A stretch of 64,000 bases of DNA, taken from assembly GCA_001606155.1 (NCBI GenBank), contig LODT01000031.1, forward strand, positions 372,001 to 436,000. The letters are read 5' to 3'. The notes under the pieces are model-generated. The model saw nothing but the letters and a program-made list of their open reading frames with translations. It was not told the DNA's origin and searched no databases. The stretch is from Tieghemostelium lacteum (lineage: Eukaryota; Evosea; Eumycetozoa; Dictyosteliales; Raperosteliaceae). The translations under genes were made by a program, and so were the position numbers. Shown in pieces: positions 10,382-22,309 of the stretch (its first letter is position 1; every line of letters begins with the position of its first letter).

Positions 10382-12154
10382 ATGACTCAAAATCTACCAA
10401 ACTATTTGTTAATCTCTATGTTAGATTATTTAATTGGTGTCACACCAAACCTCGACTATTTATTCAATTTCTTACATAAATTTGAAGTGATTTGTAAAGA
10501 ATGGAATCAAAAGGTATTACCAAGACTGCACTATGGGACCTATATTTTACCTGTAAAATATAGTACTATTCCCTCTATCGAACATAAACTCAAGCATCTC
10601 ATTGAATGGGGTATAAAATTCTCTTTACCAATTAATTATAACTACCTTTTAGCCTATGAACCAGATTTCCTGGAACTCATCAAAAATAATGTATCTAAAA
10701 TATCAACACCTGAAATACCTAATAAAAAAACTCTAGATTTCTTCCCCAATCTATCAGAATGTAGAATGTGTATTACCAAGAGCGACGAGCGTCTTCCTGA
10801 CATGGTATACTACAGCTCTCCTATTGACCAAGGTGGAAGAAACATTCAATTCGTAGTCTCAAAAATATCTTCTTCTAGTGAAATTGACCACAGTGCACTA
10901 TTTAAAGGTGTTAGACTGGAAGTTCTTTTATTCTCTAAACCTATACCACTATATATCGCCAATTATTTTAGAAATAACCCAAGAGAGGGTATAATGATCA
11001 AAGAATTGACACTACGCAGTTTATCAATACCAAGAGATTTGGTTTATATTTTAATACAAAATCTAAAAATTACCACACTTTTAGAATTTGATAATGCAAT
11101 GATTTCTGATGCCAATGGTAATCTAGCTTATAAATTTGATGATGATTTAGATGCAATCACACAAATGCCACTTATGAGAGGGTCTTTAGAGGAATTTTAT
11201 TTTGTGATGCCAAACTGTAGTTTATTACCAGAGACTACCAGCAAGGTGTTACCAAGAATAAAGCATCTTAAGATTATATCATTGGTATTTGGGTCGAATA
11301 GGTATAAGGATAATGGTGAGAATATTCAATCCAAAGGAAATTCATTTGATTACAGATTTGTAAGACATTTAGATACTGTATACTCTGATCATCTAAATGG
11401 AAGTATGTCACAAATTCTCAAAGACAACAAAAAATATAATATCTATATTAGCAGTAGTATTCTACCTGATCCTGAAGGTAGTAATCCATTGCAATCTCTT
11501 ATATTTAACGATCTCAAACAAGCTAGTATATTCATTGGATACTCTAATGAACCATTCAGACAAGCAAAATTGGATTTCACAAATCAACTCATTAGAAAGA
11601 ATCTACCAAACCTCAGACAAATGAAATTCCTAGCGCCACATCAAACTAAAGAATACGAAGACTTTTCAATGACAGAGTCATTTAATATTCTAGATTATAT
11701 GGAGTCTCTAATGTCTAATAGATATCTACAAAGTATTGAATTTGAGTCAATTACAATTGGAGATCTTGTAAAATTTCTAAATGCCAATCACCCAACAATC
11801 AATTCTATAAAAATCTATAGCCTAGAAGACTCAGGCACAGAACATAACCCAACACTAAATGATCTCGTCGAAATTTTACGAAACAACACTACATTGACTA
11901 AACTCAAACTTGGATATTTTAATCTCTCTTCACGTCCAGATTTAACCAATCTGAAAATGTACACTAATATACTAGAAGTCAATCGTTCTCTAATTACATT
12001 TAAAATACCATTTTTCACTCCATTATGGAAAAATATTGAGGAAGTTGATCAACTCGATGCTGTATTACAACAAAACAATACAATTTTAATTCACTCTCAA
12101 CTACATGTAAAATCAACCTTTTCAAAACATTTAGTTAAATGTCAAAGTTTTTAA
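10382..12154 (+). CDS. dictyostelid LRR/F-box-like protein, unknown function
   Basis: Single-exon protein of 590 residues. The first 60 residues (LPNYLLISMLDYLIG ... VICKEWNQKVLPRL) look like a diverged F-box: a hydrophobic two-helix segment ending in a CKEW-type motif. The rest has repeated Leu/Ile/Asn patterns (for example LKELTLRSL, LRNNTTLTKLKLGYFNL) typical of irregular leucine-rich repeats. No signal peptide or transmembrane span is seen. Dictyostelids carry large families of such proteins. If the F-box is real, it would recruit targets to an SCF ubiquitin ligase, but this is inference. It starts about 100 bp from the divergent small membrane-protein gene, so the two may share a promoter. 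Confidence 0.65.
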   Translation: MTQNLPNYLLISMLDYLIGVTPNLDYLFNFLHKFEVICKEWNQKVLPRLHYGTYILPVKYSTIPSIEHKLKHLIEWGIKFSLPINYNYLLAYEPDFLELIKNNVSKISTPEIPNKKTLDFFPNLSECRMCITKSDERLPDMVYYSSPIDQGGRNIQFVVSKISSSSEIDHSALFKGVRLEVLLFSKPIPLYIANYFRNNPREGIMIKELTLRSLSIPRDLVYILIQNLKITTLLEFDNAMISDANGNLAYKFDDDLDAITQMPLMRGSLEEFYFVMPNCSLLPETTSKVLPRIKHLKIISLVFGSNRYKDNGENIQSKGNSFDYRFVRHLDTVYSDHLNGSMSQILKDNKKYNIYISSSILPDPEGSNPLQSLIFNDLKQASIFIGYSNEPFRQAKLDFTNQLIRKNLPNLRQMKFLAPHQTKEYEDFSMTESFNILDYMESLMSNRYLQSIEFESITIGDLVKFLNANHPTINSIKIYSLEDSGTEHNPTLNDLVEILRNNTTLTKLKLGYFNLSSRPDLTNLKMYTNILEVNRSLITFKIPFFTPLWKNIEEVDQLDAVLQQNNTILIHSQLHVKSTFSKHLVKCQSF

Positions 12155-12307
12155 TTTCTATAATATATATATCCTAACATGTATATAAATAATAAAAACT
12201 TAAAGAGTTTATTTTAAAATTTATTTATTTGAAAAATCCATACTTTAGGTTTAGTGTATAAAGCTGCAGTTGTGTGTGTATATTTAATAGTTCTGAGAGT
12301 GTTGAGT

Positions 12308-13558
12308 TTAAAGTAAAATTTCATTGGTGTAATTTCTATCTAGTTGTTTATGAGGCATAACAATACAATTATAAACAATCACCTCACCACATGCTTGTGC
12401 ACCAGATCCAAAAATTGTAATACCTTTTCTTTTGTCTTCTTTGTAGAGGAATGGAGTGTAATTTGGAATACCTTCAATACGAGCCCATGGACCAACTGAA
12501 GATGACCAACCAATAATAGAATAAAGGATACAAGCATGATCTTTAATCTCACTGCTATCCAGGATTATAGAATGAACAATTCTAACACCTTTTCCAACCT
12601 TAACATTTGGACCTATATATACATCTGGACCAATCTTAGCAGTTGGATCTATAGTTGCAGTGGGATCAATAATAACATCACCAATTATATTTTCACCAGA
12701 TTTAAGAATTTCAGGTTTATGTTCTCTGTAGTGTTTGAAATACAAGTCTTGACAGTAGACTGAGGAACCAGCATTTTTAATCTGTCTCCAAAATCCATTG
12801 TACAAGTAGACAGAGATTGAATCAGTACCTGCTAATGGTACGAATATATCCTGTTCCAAACGTAAGTTTTCAGTTGCAGTTCCCTTTCTAATAATCTCAG
12901 GGTACTCTATTAAATTCTGTTGTTGTTGTTGTAATTGAAGTTGTTGTTGTGCCTTGATATCGTTCATTGTCTTACCAATTTGATCAAAAAACTGTGATTT
13001 AAAACAATAGATACCGCAGTTAATGAGATTGCTTACAAATGTCTCTGGCTTCTCAGCATAGTGAAGTAACTCTAATGTATTTTCATCTCTAACCAGGCAA
13101 CCATACTGATTAGCATACTCTTTCGAAACTTGTGTACCCATAATAGTGCATATTCTCTGGTTTTCCAAATGGAATCTCAAGAGATCACCCAAAGGGAATG
13201 AACAACAGATATCAGAATGCAATACGAATATGTTCTCTGGTTGATTCTGTAGAATAGTTTCTCTATAGTGATACAATCCACCTGCAGTACCTAACATTTT
13301 AACCTCATTAATGTATTTAATTGGTATTTTAAATTGTTTAGTTGCAGATTCGATAAATGAACTTAACTGATTCTCTTGAAAGAATCCCAACAGTAATATC
13401 TCTGACATGTTTGGTATCTTTGAACATGCTTCAATGTGATGATAGATCATTGCCTTACCAGCAATTGGAAATAACAATTTTGGTATATCCAATGACAATG
13501 GTCTGAATCTAGTACCTTTACTTGGTCCTCCAATCAATATAATTGCTTTATTTGACAT
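12308..13558 (-). CDS. gmppA: mannose-1-phosphate guanylyltransferase alpha subunit (GMPPA)
   Basis: Single-exon 416-residue protein. The N-terminal nucleotidyltransferase fold starts at AIILIGGPSKGTRFRPLS, followed by PKLLFPIAGKAMIYHHIE, and carries KMLGTAGGLYHYR and VLHSDICCSFP. The C-terminus is a left-handed beta-helix of hexapeptide repeats (ATIDPTAKIGPDVYIGPNVKVGKGV). The GP in place of GG-like loop, and the length, fit GMPPA, the regulatory subunit that binds GDP-mannose and restrains GMPPB, more than GMPPB itself (about 360 residues, more basic loop). It supplies or controls GDP-mannose for N-glycans, GPI anchors and cell-surface glycans in the cytosol. A Gln run of dictyostelid type lies near residue 210. 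The gene is divergent from the V-ATPase F gene. Confidence 0.92.
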   Translation of the reverse strand: MSNKAIILIGGPSKGTRFRPLSLDIPKLLFPIAGKAMIYHHIEACSKIPNMSEILLLGFFQENQLSSFIESATKQFKIPIKYINEVKMLGTAGGLYHYRETILQNQPENIFVLHSDICCSFPLGDLLRFHLENQRICTIMGTQVSKEYANQYGCLVRDENTLELLHYAEKPETFVSNLINCGIYCFKSQFFDQIGKTMNDIKAQQQLQLQQQQQNLIEYPEIIRKGTATENLRLEQDIFVPLAGTDSISVYLYNGFWRQIKNAGSSVYCQDLYFKHYREHKPEILKSGENIIGDVIIDPTATIDPTAKIGPDVYIGPNVKVGKGVRIVHSIILDSSEIKDHACILYSIIGWSSSVGPWARIEGIPNYTPFLYKEDKRKGITIFGSGAQACGEVIVYNCIVMPHKQLDRNYTNEILL

Positions 13559-14010
13559 CTTGTTATTTTTATCTTTGACGTGGGTGGAGGTAGAAATAAT
13601 TGATCAAAAATAAAAAAATTTTAAAAAAAAACACATTCTGCATAGTGTAACTTCAATATTCATTTAAAATTACAAAAAGAACTCTTATAAAAGATTCTTT
13701 TCATTTAAAATGATAAATAGGGTGATTATCTTTAATTTTTCAAAATGTGTTTAAATTTAATTATCTGAATAAATTTTCAATATATGAAAATAATACAATT
13801 TAAATGTATGCAAAAAGTTGAAACTATCAGTGGAAATTGTAATGATTGAGTGAGTCCAGACTATTGGAAATGATGTAAAATATTAAACAACCAGGTGAGA
13901 AAATTTTTTTTGATTTTTAAAAATTTTTTTGAATAAAAGTATTTTAGTTTTTTCATATCTCTTTTTTTCTTTTGTAATATATATATTTATAATAAATCTC
14001 TTCCTAAAAT
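13559..14010. promoter_or_regulatory. divergent promoter region gmppA / vatF
   Basis: 450 bp between two divergently transcribed housekeeping genes, with A and T runs at 13610–13630 and around 13900–13990, as usual for Dictyostelium core promoters. No specific binding site is claimed. Confidence 0.45.
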
Positions 14011-14574
14011 ATGGCAACCAAGAATATTACAGAGAATGCCCATCTTGCAATCATTGGTGATGAAGATATTGTAACAGGTTTTTTATTAGCAGGTGTTGGT
14101 CAAAAAGATAAAAAAAAGAATGAAAACTTTTTAGTTGTTGATAGCAGTATGTTTTATCACTAATATCAATACATAAGAGATTAGAGGGACATTATTATAC
14201 CTCTAAATCTCAATATATTTTATTTGATGATTTTTCCTTTATATTTACAATGAAATTCAATTTGGAAAATTAGAAACCCCACAATCAAAAATTGAACAAG
14301 CTTTTAAAACTTTTACTACCAGAAACGATATTGCAATTATTTTAATCTCTCAAAAAGTAATTTGACAGTATAGAAAATGACATTATATAGGTAGACATTT
14401 TATCTAACTCTTCTAATCAATGTATTTTAGATTGCAGATGAAATTAGATTTTTAATTGATGAATATACTCAAGTTATTCCAACAATTTTAGAGATTCCAT
14501 CAAAAGATCATCCATATGATCCAACCAAAGACAGCATTATGTTAAAAGTTAAAAGAATGACAGGTTCAGATTAA
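14011..14574 (+). CDS. vatF: V-type proton ATPase subunit F
   Basis: Predicted 120 residues, the usual size of the V1 subunit F, which sits in the central stalk with subunit D and takes part in rotation. Exons 14011–14146, 14274–14356 and 14431–14574. The protein reads HLAIIGDEDIVTGFLLAGVG, then NFLVVDSKTP after the first join, FKTFTTRNDIAIILISQKIADEIRFLID, and ends IPTILEIPSKDHPYDPTKDS with a Lys-rich tail. All are family hallmarks. In amoebae the V-ATPase works in acidic endosomes, phagosomes and the contractile vacuole. The second intron falls just after ISQK. Confidence 0.95.
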
Positions 14575-14718
14575 ATTATATTACAATAAAAAAACAAAAA
14601 AAAAAGAAAAATATAAATATAGTAAAGAGTGGGGTGTTGTTGATCACATTGTGTGAGCAACATAGATGAATTGAATATATATAGAATTTACAATTTATGA
14701 TGATTTTATTAGAAAAAT

Positions 14719-15798
14719 CTATCTATAGTTATTATTATTATTATCCTTATTATAGGAAGCTCTATGTGAATTGGGAGCTTGAATACCTTCACTAATTGCC
14801 CAATTCAAAAGACTTAATTGAAAACCGGCATTTGGTCTACTTATTGGTCTAATTGATTTAATACGATCGGAAGCCTCTTCAAAAGAACATCTTTCTCTTT
14901 TCATTAACCATAACATACATAAACAAGCTGAACGACTAACACCCATCTGACAGTGAATGAAAATCTTTCCACCATCAGCCAAAGCACTTTCTATAAAGTC
15001 AATAGCATCTGCAAACACCCAAGAAATCTCCTCTTGTGGACTATCTTGCAGAGGGAATTTCTTGTATATAAATGGCCTACTTGGTATATCTTCAAAATAA
15101 TTAGGACACTGCAGAGATGCATTTATAATATGTGTTATTCCATGACTTTTAAGTGTATTTATATTAGATGCTATTGATTCGCTGCCCATGTAGAGGTAAT
15201 CCGTTACCTGAGAACATATCAAATCATAAATCTTCAGTTTATCCATATCATTTCCTCCTAACCATCTGCTACTATCCAATGGTGATTCCTCATCTACCAT
15301 TGACATGTAACTATTTTTATATTTATCACGTGGATGTATTTGTTGTAAATTTAATTTTAAATTTAAAAATTGTTTGTTATTATTATGACTACTATTACTA
15401 TTGTTATTATTATTACTATTATTATTATTATTACTACTATTTATATTATTTAAATTTACTCTAGGAGTATTTGGCGCGGAGTTTGAGGAATCTGAAGAGA
15501 TATCAGAAGGAGGATTAGAAGATGAAAAAGATAGAGATAACATTGATAAAGGTGTTGTTGGTGGTGTATCTTCTTTTATCATTATCTCTTGTATATCCGG
15601 TAGTGTTTCATTTAGTTTACACGCCGTATGTGTTTCACCAATATTTATAGTCAATCCTAGTTTTCTTTTCATTTGAAATGAACTTTTATTATTATTATTA
15701 TTAATATTACTACTATTGTTGTTATTTAATGTAGATGAAGTTGTTGTTGTAACACTATTTACTCCACCAGATACTATATTACTATTTGTCAGTAACAT
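14719..15798 (-). CDS. dual-specificity protein phosphatase
   Basis: Single-exon 359-residue protein. The first 190 residues are low-complexity Asn/Ser with long Asn runs. The catalytic domain spans about 195–345: YLYMGSESIASN, THIINAS, FPLQDSPQEEI (with the likely general-acid Asp) and the signature HCQMGVSRSACL, which fits HCX5R with the nucleophilic Cys and the Arg. This is a DUSP/MKP-type atypical phosphatase that should dephosphorylate Tyr and Thr. A kinase-interaction domain of true MAP-kinase phosphatases is not apparent. Its 5' side faces a 2.7-kb gene-free region, so it may have complex regulation. Confidence 0.9.
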   Translation of the reverse strand: MLLTNSNIVSGGVNSVTTTTSSTLNNNNSSNINNNNNKSSFQMKRKLGLTINIGETHTACKLNETLPDIQEIMIKEDTPPTTPLSMLSLSFSSSNPPSDISSDSSNSAPNTPRVNLNNINSSNNNNNSNNNNNSNSSHNNNKQFLNLKLNLQQIHPRDKYKNSYMSMVDEESPLDSSRWLGGNDMDKLKIYDLICSQVTDYLYMGSESIASNINTLKSHGITHIINASLQCPNYFEDIPSRPFIYKKFPLQDSPQEEISWVFADAIDFIESALADGGKIFIHCQMGVSRSACLCMLWLMKRERCSFEEASDRIKSIRPISRPNAGFQLSLLNWAISEGIQAPNSHRASYNKDNNNNNYR

Positions 15799-18509
15799 GT
15801 TGTGTCTTTACTATAAATATATATAAATATGTCTTCTATAGAAAAAAATAAATATGAAAAATATTCTGTTTTGTTGTTTGTTCTTTTTTGGATTGTTGTT
15901 GTTTTTGATGTTGGGTGGGTGTTTGATTTGTTTATATTTAAAATTATAAATGTCTTTTTGTTTTTTTTTTTTTGTTTAGAGATTCTAAAAATTACATTAT
16001 CTATCTAGTTGATAGGTGGGGGGTGTTCTGTGGGTATTTGTTTTTTTATTGTTACTGTTGTGTAATTATATATATTTTATATTTATATTTAAAGATTTCT
16101 GATTATATCTATCACTATTTTATTTATAATGTACATTGAATTTGAAAGGGTATTTTTAAAATATCTAAAAATTTAAAAAAATAACCGGTTAATAACTACA
16201 TATAAAATAAAAATAAATAAAAACTCTATTTTTTGTAAAATAATGTTAAAAAAAAAAAAAAAAAAAAGTTTTTGGATGATGAGAAATTGGCTAAAAATAA
16301 AACAAACAAAAATTGTAAGAAAAAGGAAATAATTGTTACTTCAGTATGTTTGATCGTTGTTTGTTGATTAATTGTAGCTTTCTACCTCTCTATTCTGAAA
16401 TGATATCATATTTACAAATATACACAATAAATTAATTTATAATAATGTGTTTATTTTTGACAGATAGGTATTTTTAGTTCTTTTTTTCTTTTAATAGACA
16501 TAAATAATTAAACATGACAAAACATACAGGTATTAACTTTGTGTAGTTGACTATAATTAATTTTACCAGTTTTCTTTTAAAATAATAATTTAAAAATACA
16601 ACAGGTAATTGTCACCCTAGATATATATTGTCAGTGAGCTCACGTGAACTGATATCATCTCAAGTTGTTTGTTGATGAAAAATTGTAAATTTGTTGTAGT
16701 TTTTTTTTTTTATTTTTAATTGAAATAGATTAGAAAGTATCTGATCAACAGCCTCAATTGGATTGGATTATGATTGTGATTGATTGACATTAGTTAGAAA
16801 AAAAAAAGAGAATGTAGATCTTTGGCACAATGTAGATTTCATATCTATGAAAGATTAATCCAATTGTTATAAGATCCTATTAAAGTGATTATTACTTTTC
16901 TCATATCGTTATCGGACTTCACATGAAAAGTAAAGTCCTAAACGAATAGAATTGATTTTCAAATTTTATAAAATGTTATATTTCATTTTTTTAGATAACG
17001 AGTTTTTTGTTAAATTTATGGTCCTGATATGTATATTAAGAAAAGAAACATACATAAAATAAAAAAATCAATAGAATAACTTGTTATTTTAGGGGTACCA
17101 AAAATTATTGTAAATTTATTTAATAAAAGAAAATATATATTATTTATAAATAGATATTATTATAAAAAACTAAATATAGATTTTTCTTTTTTAAATTGCA
17201 ATTGTTTCTGTTTTAAATTTACTGTACTGAAGCTATAGAAGTGAGATTAGAGATCGTTAACGGGGTTCTATATAGGGGGTACCTGATGCAAGCAGATTGG
17301 TATCAAAGACATTCAATGATAGCAAAGAGTCACAATGAAAGTAAGAGTTTCCAAAAAGATTAACTATTGAATTTCCATTATCCTTTTCCTGAGATATATA
17401 TCGGATCTAAACAAATGGATTAAATTCTCATTGATACTATTGACCAAATGAGAAGTCCAAATGAAGAGACAAGCTACTGTTTCCATAAAACACATGAGAT
17501 ACACATTAAAAGAGATTGATGATGATGATGAGGAATGATTGGGGCCAGATGTGTACAAATCAAGTGTAGTCAGACAGTTCTTGTCAAAGGATAAGTTCCA
17601 TAGAATGCTAATAGTTCCAGAGACTCGAGTACTAGTCAAATAAAATCGCTGGTTGTAGTTTCGTTATAACAAAATCAACAGAGATTCTACCAAGCGGATA
17701 AACATAATTTCGAAAATGTTTATGGTGAGGTGTTGAAAAACAAATTGGTGGTGAAAATAAATAGAGTTGGGTTGATTGGGGTGGGCGGTGATTAAATAGT
17801 GGAGTGAGAGTTGGGTTGATAAGGGTGATAATAATATATTTTTAAACATGGTTTGAGTTTGATAACTAATTGAAATCATACTATACAATTATTAATAATG
17901 AAACAAATAAAAGGGTGATTTAACAATTGAAAGCTAACAATAAACAAATCCATTTCTATAACCAATACAATAAATAGCAATTGATAAACAAATGACATTT
18001 TAAAAAAAAAATGGTGATAAAAAACCAAAACGGTGTGAGGGATAATGAATTAACAACAATAATAAAAAGGGCAGATACAAATATATAAACAACTGATTTT
18101 AAATAGATGGATATTAAACTAGATGAATAGGAATAAAAAAGTGTGGTTTGGTGGTATGTGATGGGTGAGTGAGTGGTTTAGGGCGTATTGGGGCTTCACT
18201 TATGATGTTAATGTATTTATACACTATCATAATTGAAAAACTTATGTAAATATTGAAACCTCTATGGCTGAATTCAGAAAAATCGATTGTCCATTAACCT
18301 GTTCGAACCATTGGAATCAACATAAAACCATAGTTTGTATAGAGTTATGTCATCTTGATCGTCAAGATCACATTGTTTGATGTGGCGAAGATGAGGTGAG
18401 AATTATAGTCCCTTCAAATATATTCTTGATATATTTTTTTAATAATTGAGTTCGCTCCCAAATCTTTGGGGAGAAATGGGAGGATTATTAAAAAATATAA
18501 GAATTCTTT
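15799..18509. other. 2.7-kb gene-free region with short structured blocks
   Basis: Region upstream of the phosphatase gene and downstream of the RWP-RK gene. Much of it is AT-rich, but some stretches are less so than normal intergenic DNA here: about 16615–16660 (10-bp palindrome GTGAGCTCAC at 16634–16643, directly followed by the E-box CACGTG), 17215–17660, and 18240–18500 (hairpin ATCTTGA–TCG–TCAAGAT at 18352–18368, and a second hairpin CCCAAA–TTTGGG near 18459–18472). Short GT-rich motifs at 18140–18190. Minus-strand frames at 17364–17888 have no domain and are not called. Possible long 5'/3' UTRs, enhancer or non-coding RNA. Confidence 0.45.
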
Positions 18510-20439
18510 TTAATGGGTGGTATGCTTGAGCATCTCCAGAGTCTCTAAAATGTTTTCAAGACCATTACCATCTCCATTGGTAGTATTGATCATTTTAGAG
18601 TTGTTGTCATCGTTGATGATACTTTGAATTTGTGATTTTGTAGAAGAGTTGGAAGTACTGTTATTGGATGTGGTTGCTGATGGATGGAAGTCAAAATCTT
18701 CTTTTTCCAAACAACCAGTAATTCTGATTTTAACAGGACGTAGACACTCTTCTCTTTCAACAATGAATCTTTCCAATTTTTCTTTTTCATCTTTTGGCAT
18801 TTCATTGGCATTTTGGAATGAGAGAATTTTAATGACTTTGTCAATCTTTTTGAGATATCTATATGGCCATTTTCTTTTGGTACATTCTTTGAATCTTTTG
18901 CAGAGCATAGATTCTGAGATACCCAAACGAGCAGCAGCTTCTTTTTGTGGGAGTACCAAGAGCTCAGTAATGTCAATGTAGTTATTATCATTTTCTTTGG
19001 TGATCAATGAAGATGATGAAGAAGATGATGAGTGTAAAACCATTGCACCATTTGGTTGTGGTTGTTCTGTTTGAATTAATGGTGATGGTGGAGAGTATGG
19101 TGATGAACAAATTGGAGAGTTCTTTGATTGTGGAGATGATGGCTCTTGAGAATCAGAGTCAATTTCATCAACTTTTATAAATGAAAATAAAAAAATTAAA
19201 TATTAGAATAATTGATTGTAAAAGTTTTTTTTTTTTTTTTTGGTATTGGGTGTACTTACATTTTCTTTTGTTTCTGGTGATGAATTGGAATGGAGTTGAA
19301 ATGACTTGAGAGATAACATTGATTTGATTATCAGATGAGATTTCACTTAGGGTGAAATAGAAGGAGAAGGATTGGCTTTGAGATTGTTTTAGTTGGATTT
19401 CATTTACCTTGAGTTTGTTAAAGAGTACTACACCAGATTTCTCAACAATGATGCTTTTCACACCTTGTAAGACATCTTGGTTACCTTTTGTAACTTTTTG
19501 TACAGATTGTTTGCCATTCAATGGACGATAGATCAAAGAAGCATTTACAATGAGGTAACCAGTACATTTAGAGATGGTTTCTTGGTCAACTACCAACATT
19601 GGTGATGGTCCAACATATTTGTTGAATACAATGTGTTCAGGTGGTTGTTGTTGAACGGTTATAACCTCTGAGACTGTATTTACAGATTGTTCTTTTGGTG
19701 AATGAACAGTGGTGTTATTGTTGTTAATGAGGGACTTTAATGAATTATCAAACATCAGTGATGGAGAATGGCATTCTTCATCGGAATCATCAGAGTAAGA
19801 GTAGTTCTTTAGATTCTCCAAGAGGATTGACTCTCTTTTTCTTAGATTTTGGAGCTCTTGAACCCATTCTTGAATCTTTTTTCTCTCATTTTGTTGTTTC
19901 AAGGCAGAGGATGATGAAGATGAACTGAGTAGATTATGTTGGTCAATTGGTGAGGAAGGGTATGAAAGATATGGTGATGTTTGTTGATTGTCAGCACCGA
20001 ATGAACCAGCCAATCTAAAATCTTTAGAGTTTCCAATACTGGAAAAAGATGGTTCGTGTGATGGTGAAGTTGAAGTTGATGAGGATGCTGATTTACTGAC
20101 CTGTAACTCAAATTGTTTGAAATTTGGTAGAGTTTGATCGTCAGTGTTACTACTGAATTCAATATGATCAATAGGTGGTGACAATTGCTGTTGTGTAGTT
20201 GAAGATGAACCTAATCTAATATTTACATGATCATCTAAAATATCAACTGCAGTTTTAATCTTTTTCTCTAGTGGTTGTATAGTTGAGATTTTTGGTAGAT
20301 TCCATCCAACCATGGACTGGCTATCTTGTGTTGGTGTGGTTGATGAAATCAATAGTGAATATATATTGTTAGCTCCACTACTGCTACCAATACCACTCTG
20401 TTTAAATGTGTAGGGAATAGGTTGATGGATTTTTTGCAT
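18510..20439 (-). CDS. RWP-RK domain transcription factor
   Basis: Predicted 613-residue nuclear regulator, exons 20439–19260 and 19171–18510 on the minus strand; the intron carries a long poly(A/T) run. The RWP-RK DNA-binding domain is in exon 2, about residues 455–510: ITELLVLPQKEAAARLGISE, then LCKRFKECTKRKWPYRY, which matches the plant NIN/NLP and MID-type consensus (helix, RWPYR). Upstream, about 290–393, is an ordered beta-rich segment ending STPFQFITRNKRK, reminiscent of immunoglobulin-like DNA-binding or dimer domains; its identity is uncertain. A short coiled coil (KKIQEWVQELQNLRKRE) lies near 190. It is flanked on both sides by about 2.6 kb of non-coding DNA, typical of developmentally regulated genes. 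RWP-RK proteins control gametogenesis and nitrogen response in plants; here function is unknown. Confidence 0.87.
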
Positions 20440-20986
20440 CTTGTATAGGTTTGGATTTCGATTTTCTTATATTATTATTTTTGTTGTTATAGTACTGTTA
20501 TTTACTGCTATCATTTAAATTTTTTGATGTTATTAATACAAGAGGTGTTTTTTTGATGCAAAGAGAAAAATAATGAGAAGATTGGACAAATAAATAAATA
20601 AAAAAAAAAAAATTTTGTTTTTTCAATATTTTTTCTTTAGTGAAATTAATGAAGGTGATGAGGAAAACTATTAATAAATAGTAGTTGTGGTAATGAAAGT
20701 TTAATTTATCTAAACAATCAAAACTCCATATTATTGATACTAAAATAAAAAATAGTGAGGTTTTTCTATCTCTATTGAATTGTATAGAAAAGTTGTTTTT
20801 TTTAAATTGAATGGAAAATATAGAAATTTCCAAATAGAATTTAAATTTCTATCTATGAAATATAATACAAATATTATAGTAATAGACTATTATGAGAAAT
20901 AAAAAAATAAGGAAAAAAAAAATAAACAAACACACAATAAACCGAATAATATAAAATTTAATTGAATCAAAACCCCTTGATTAATA

Positions 20987-21018
20987 ATTTTTCAAGACAC
21001 ACATAAATCTTGAAAAAT
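20987..21018. repeat. perfect 11-bp inverted repeat (hairpin)
   Basis: ATTTTTCAAGA and its exact complement flank a 10-base loop. Could form a cruciform or an RNA stem if transcribed from the 5' UTR of the RWP-RK gene. Confidence 0.6.
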
Positions 21019-22309
21019 GTGTTAATATAGTTGGAAAAAAAAATGTAAAGAGTTTAACAGTGTTGTTGTTATGGTTTTTTTAATTTTTTTGAAATGGTAG
21101 TATATAATCTCTGACCTACTTTTTATACATGTATATTCAAAATGATATATATATGTGTGTGCATAATATTCAATATTTTGTTTAATTTCCAAGCACTAAA
21201 GTGGTAGGCAATATGCTGACACCATAAATGAAAAAATTAAATTTCAAATATTGTGGGGTGTGAGAGTGTGGGGATGTGGGGGATATTTAGGGGTAGAAAG
21301 CACATTATAACACACATCTGAAGAATCTAATATTGCATTTTTTACACCATTTCACAATAATCGCAGTGATAAAAATAACAACATGTGTATTAAATTTCCA
21401 GTGTGACAAACACACGAATCAAAAATTGAAAGATTTAAAATCAAAACTAAAATAGAGATGAAGAATACATAGGAGAGAAAATAACAAGTATTGATTAGTA
21501 TAGTTACCTCTTGAAATTGAATTTCTACTACTATTATTAATTTAAAATTTTATTTTTATATAATTCTGTTTGGTTTGTTTTGGATTTGTTTAGTTGTTTA
21601 AAATCTGTACATAAGTGTAAATTTCGCAAATAAAAATAAATAAAATTCAAATTGAATTGGAAGAAAAAGAACCCGAATAAAGAAATAGAAAAAAAGAATA
21701 CAAAGAAATAAAAAACAACAAATGTGTTGTATGTGATTAGGATAAAATGTGATTTGATGAAACTATAAAAAAAAAAACTCAATTTCAAAAAAATTTCAAA
21801 AATATCTACATTCGTTTATCAATTTCGAAATAAATTTAACAAAAATCTGATAATGGATGGGTCTACCAACTTATTATTTTTTTTGAAAAATTTCAATTCA
21901 AATTCATTCGAAATTTCTGTTTTAATAAATTTATAGCATCACATAACTATCTATTATTAATTTAAGAGTCTCACTATTTTTATCTGTAAATGAAATTTTA
22001 TTTCTTAGATCTGGGTTTGTGAATATGAATCGATAGACATTCCCTTTTTTTGGTGTAAACAGATTTCTGTCGGTAACCTCCAATATTATTGGTCAGTGTG
22101 AACTGGTTCTTATGTATAATCAAACATCATTATCACTAAGGTTTAAAACAGACAATTATTGTTACATGACCAATCAATTTCAAGAATATATAAATGTTAA
22201 AATGAAATCATTATCAAACTTGTTAGTTTTCTAAGACTTTTAAATCAAACAAGCTAGATGGTTTATTTTTACAATATAAAAATAATTTTTATAATACCTT
22301 TATAAAAAG

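Noticed and set aside
17364-17888. Two minus-strand frames in the gene-free region
   Set aside because: Short, His/Ser/Leu-rich, no recognisable motif, no matching introns; part of a possible non-coding block instead.
18301-18315. GTTCGAACC-like sequence resembling a tRNA T-loop
   Set aside because: Flanking bases do not form a T-stem, and no anticodon arm is present within 60 bp.
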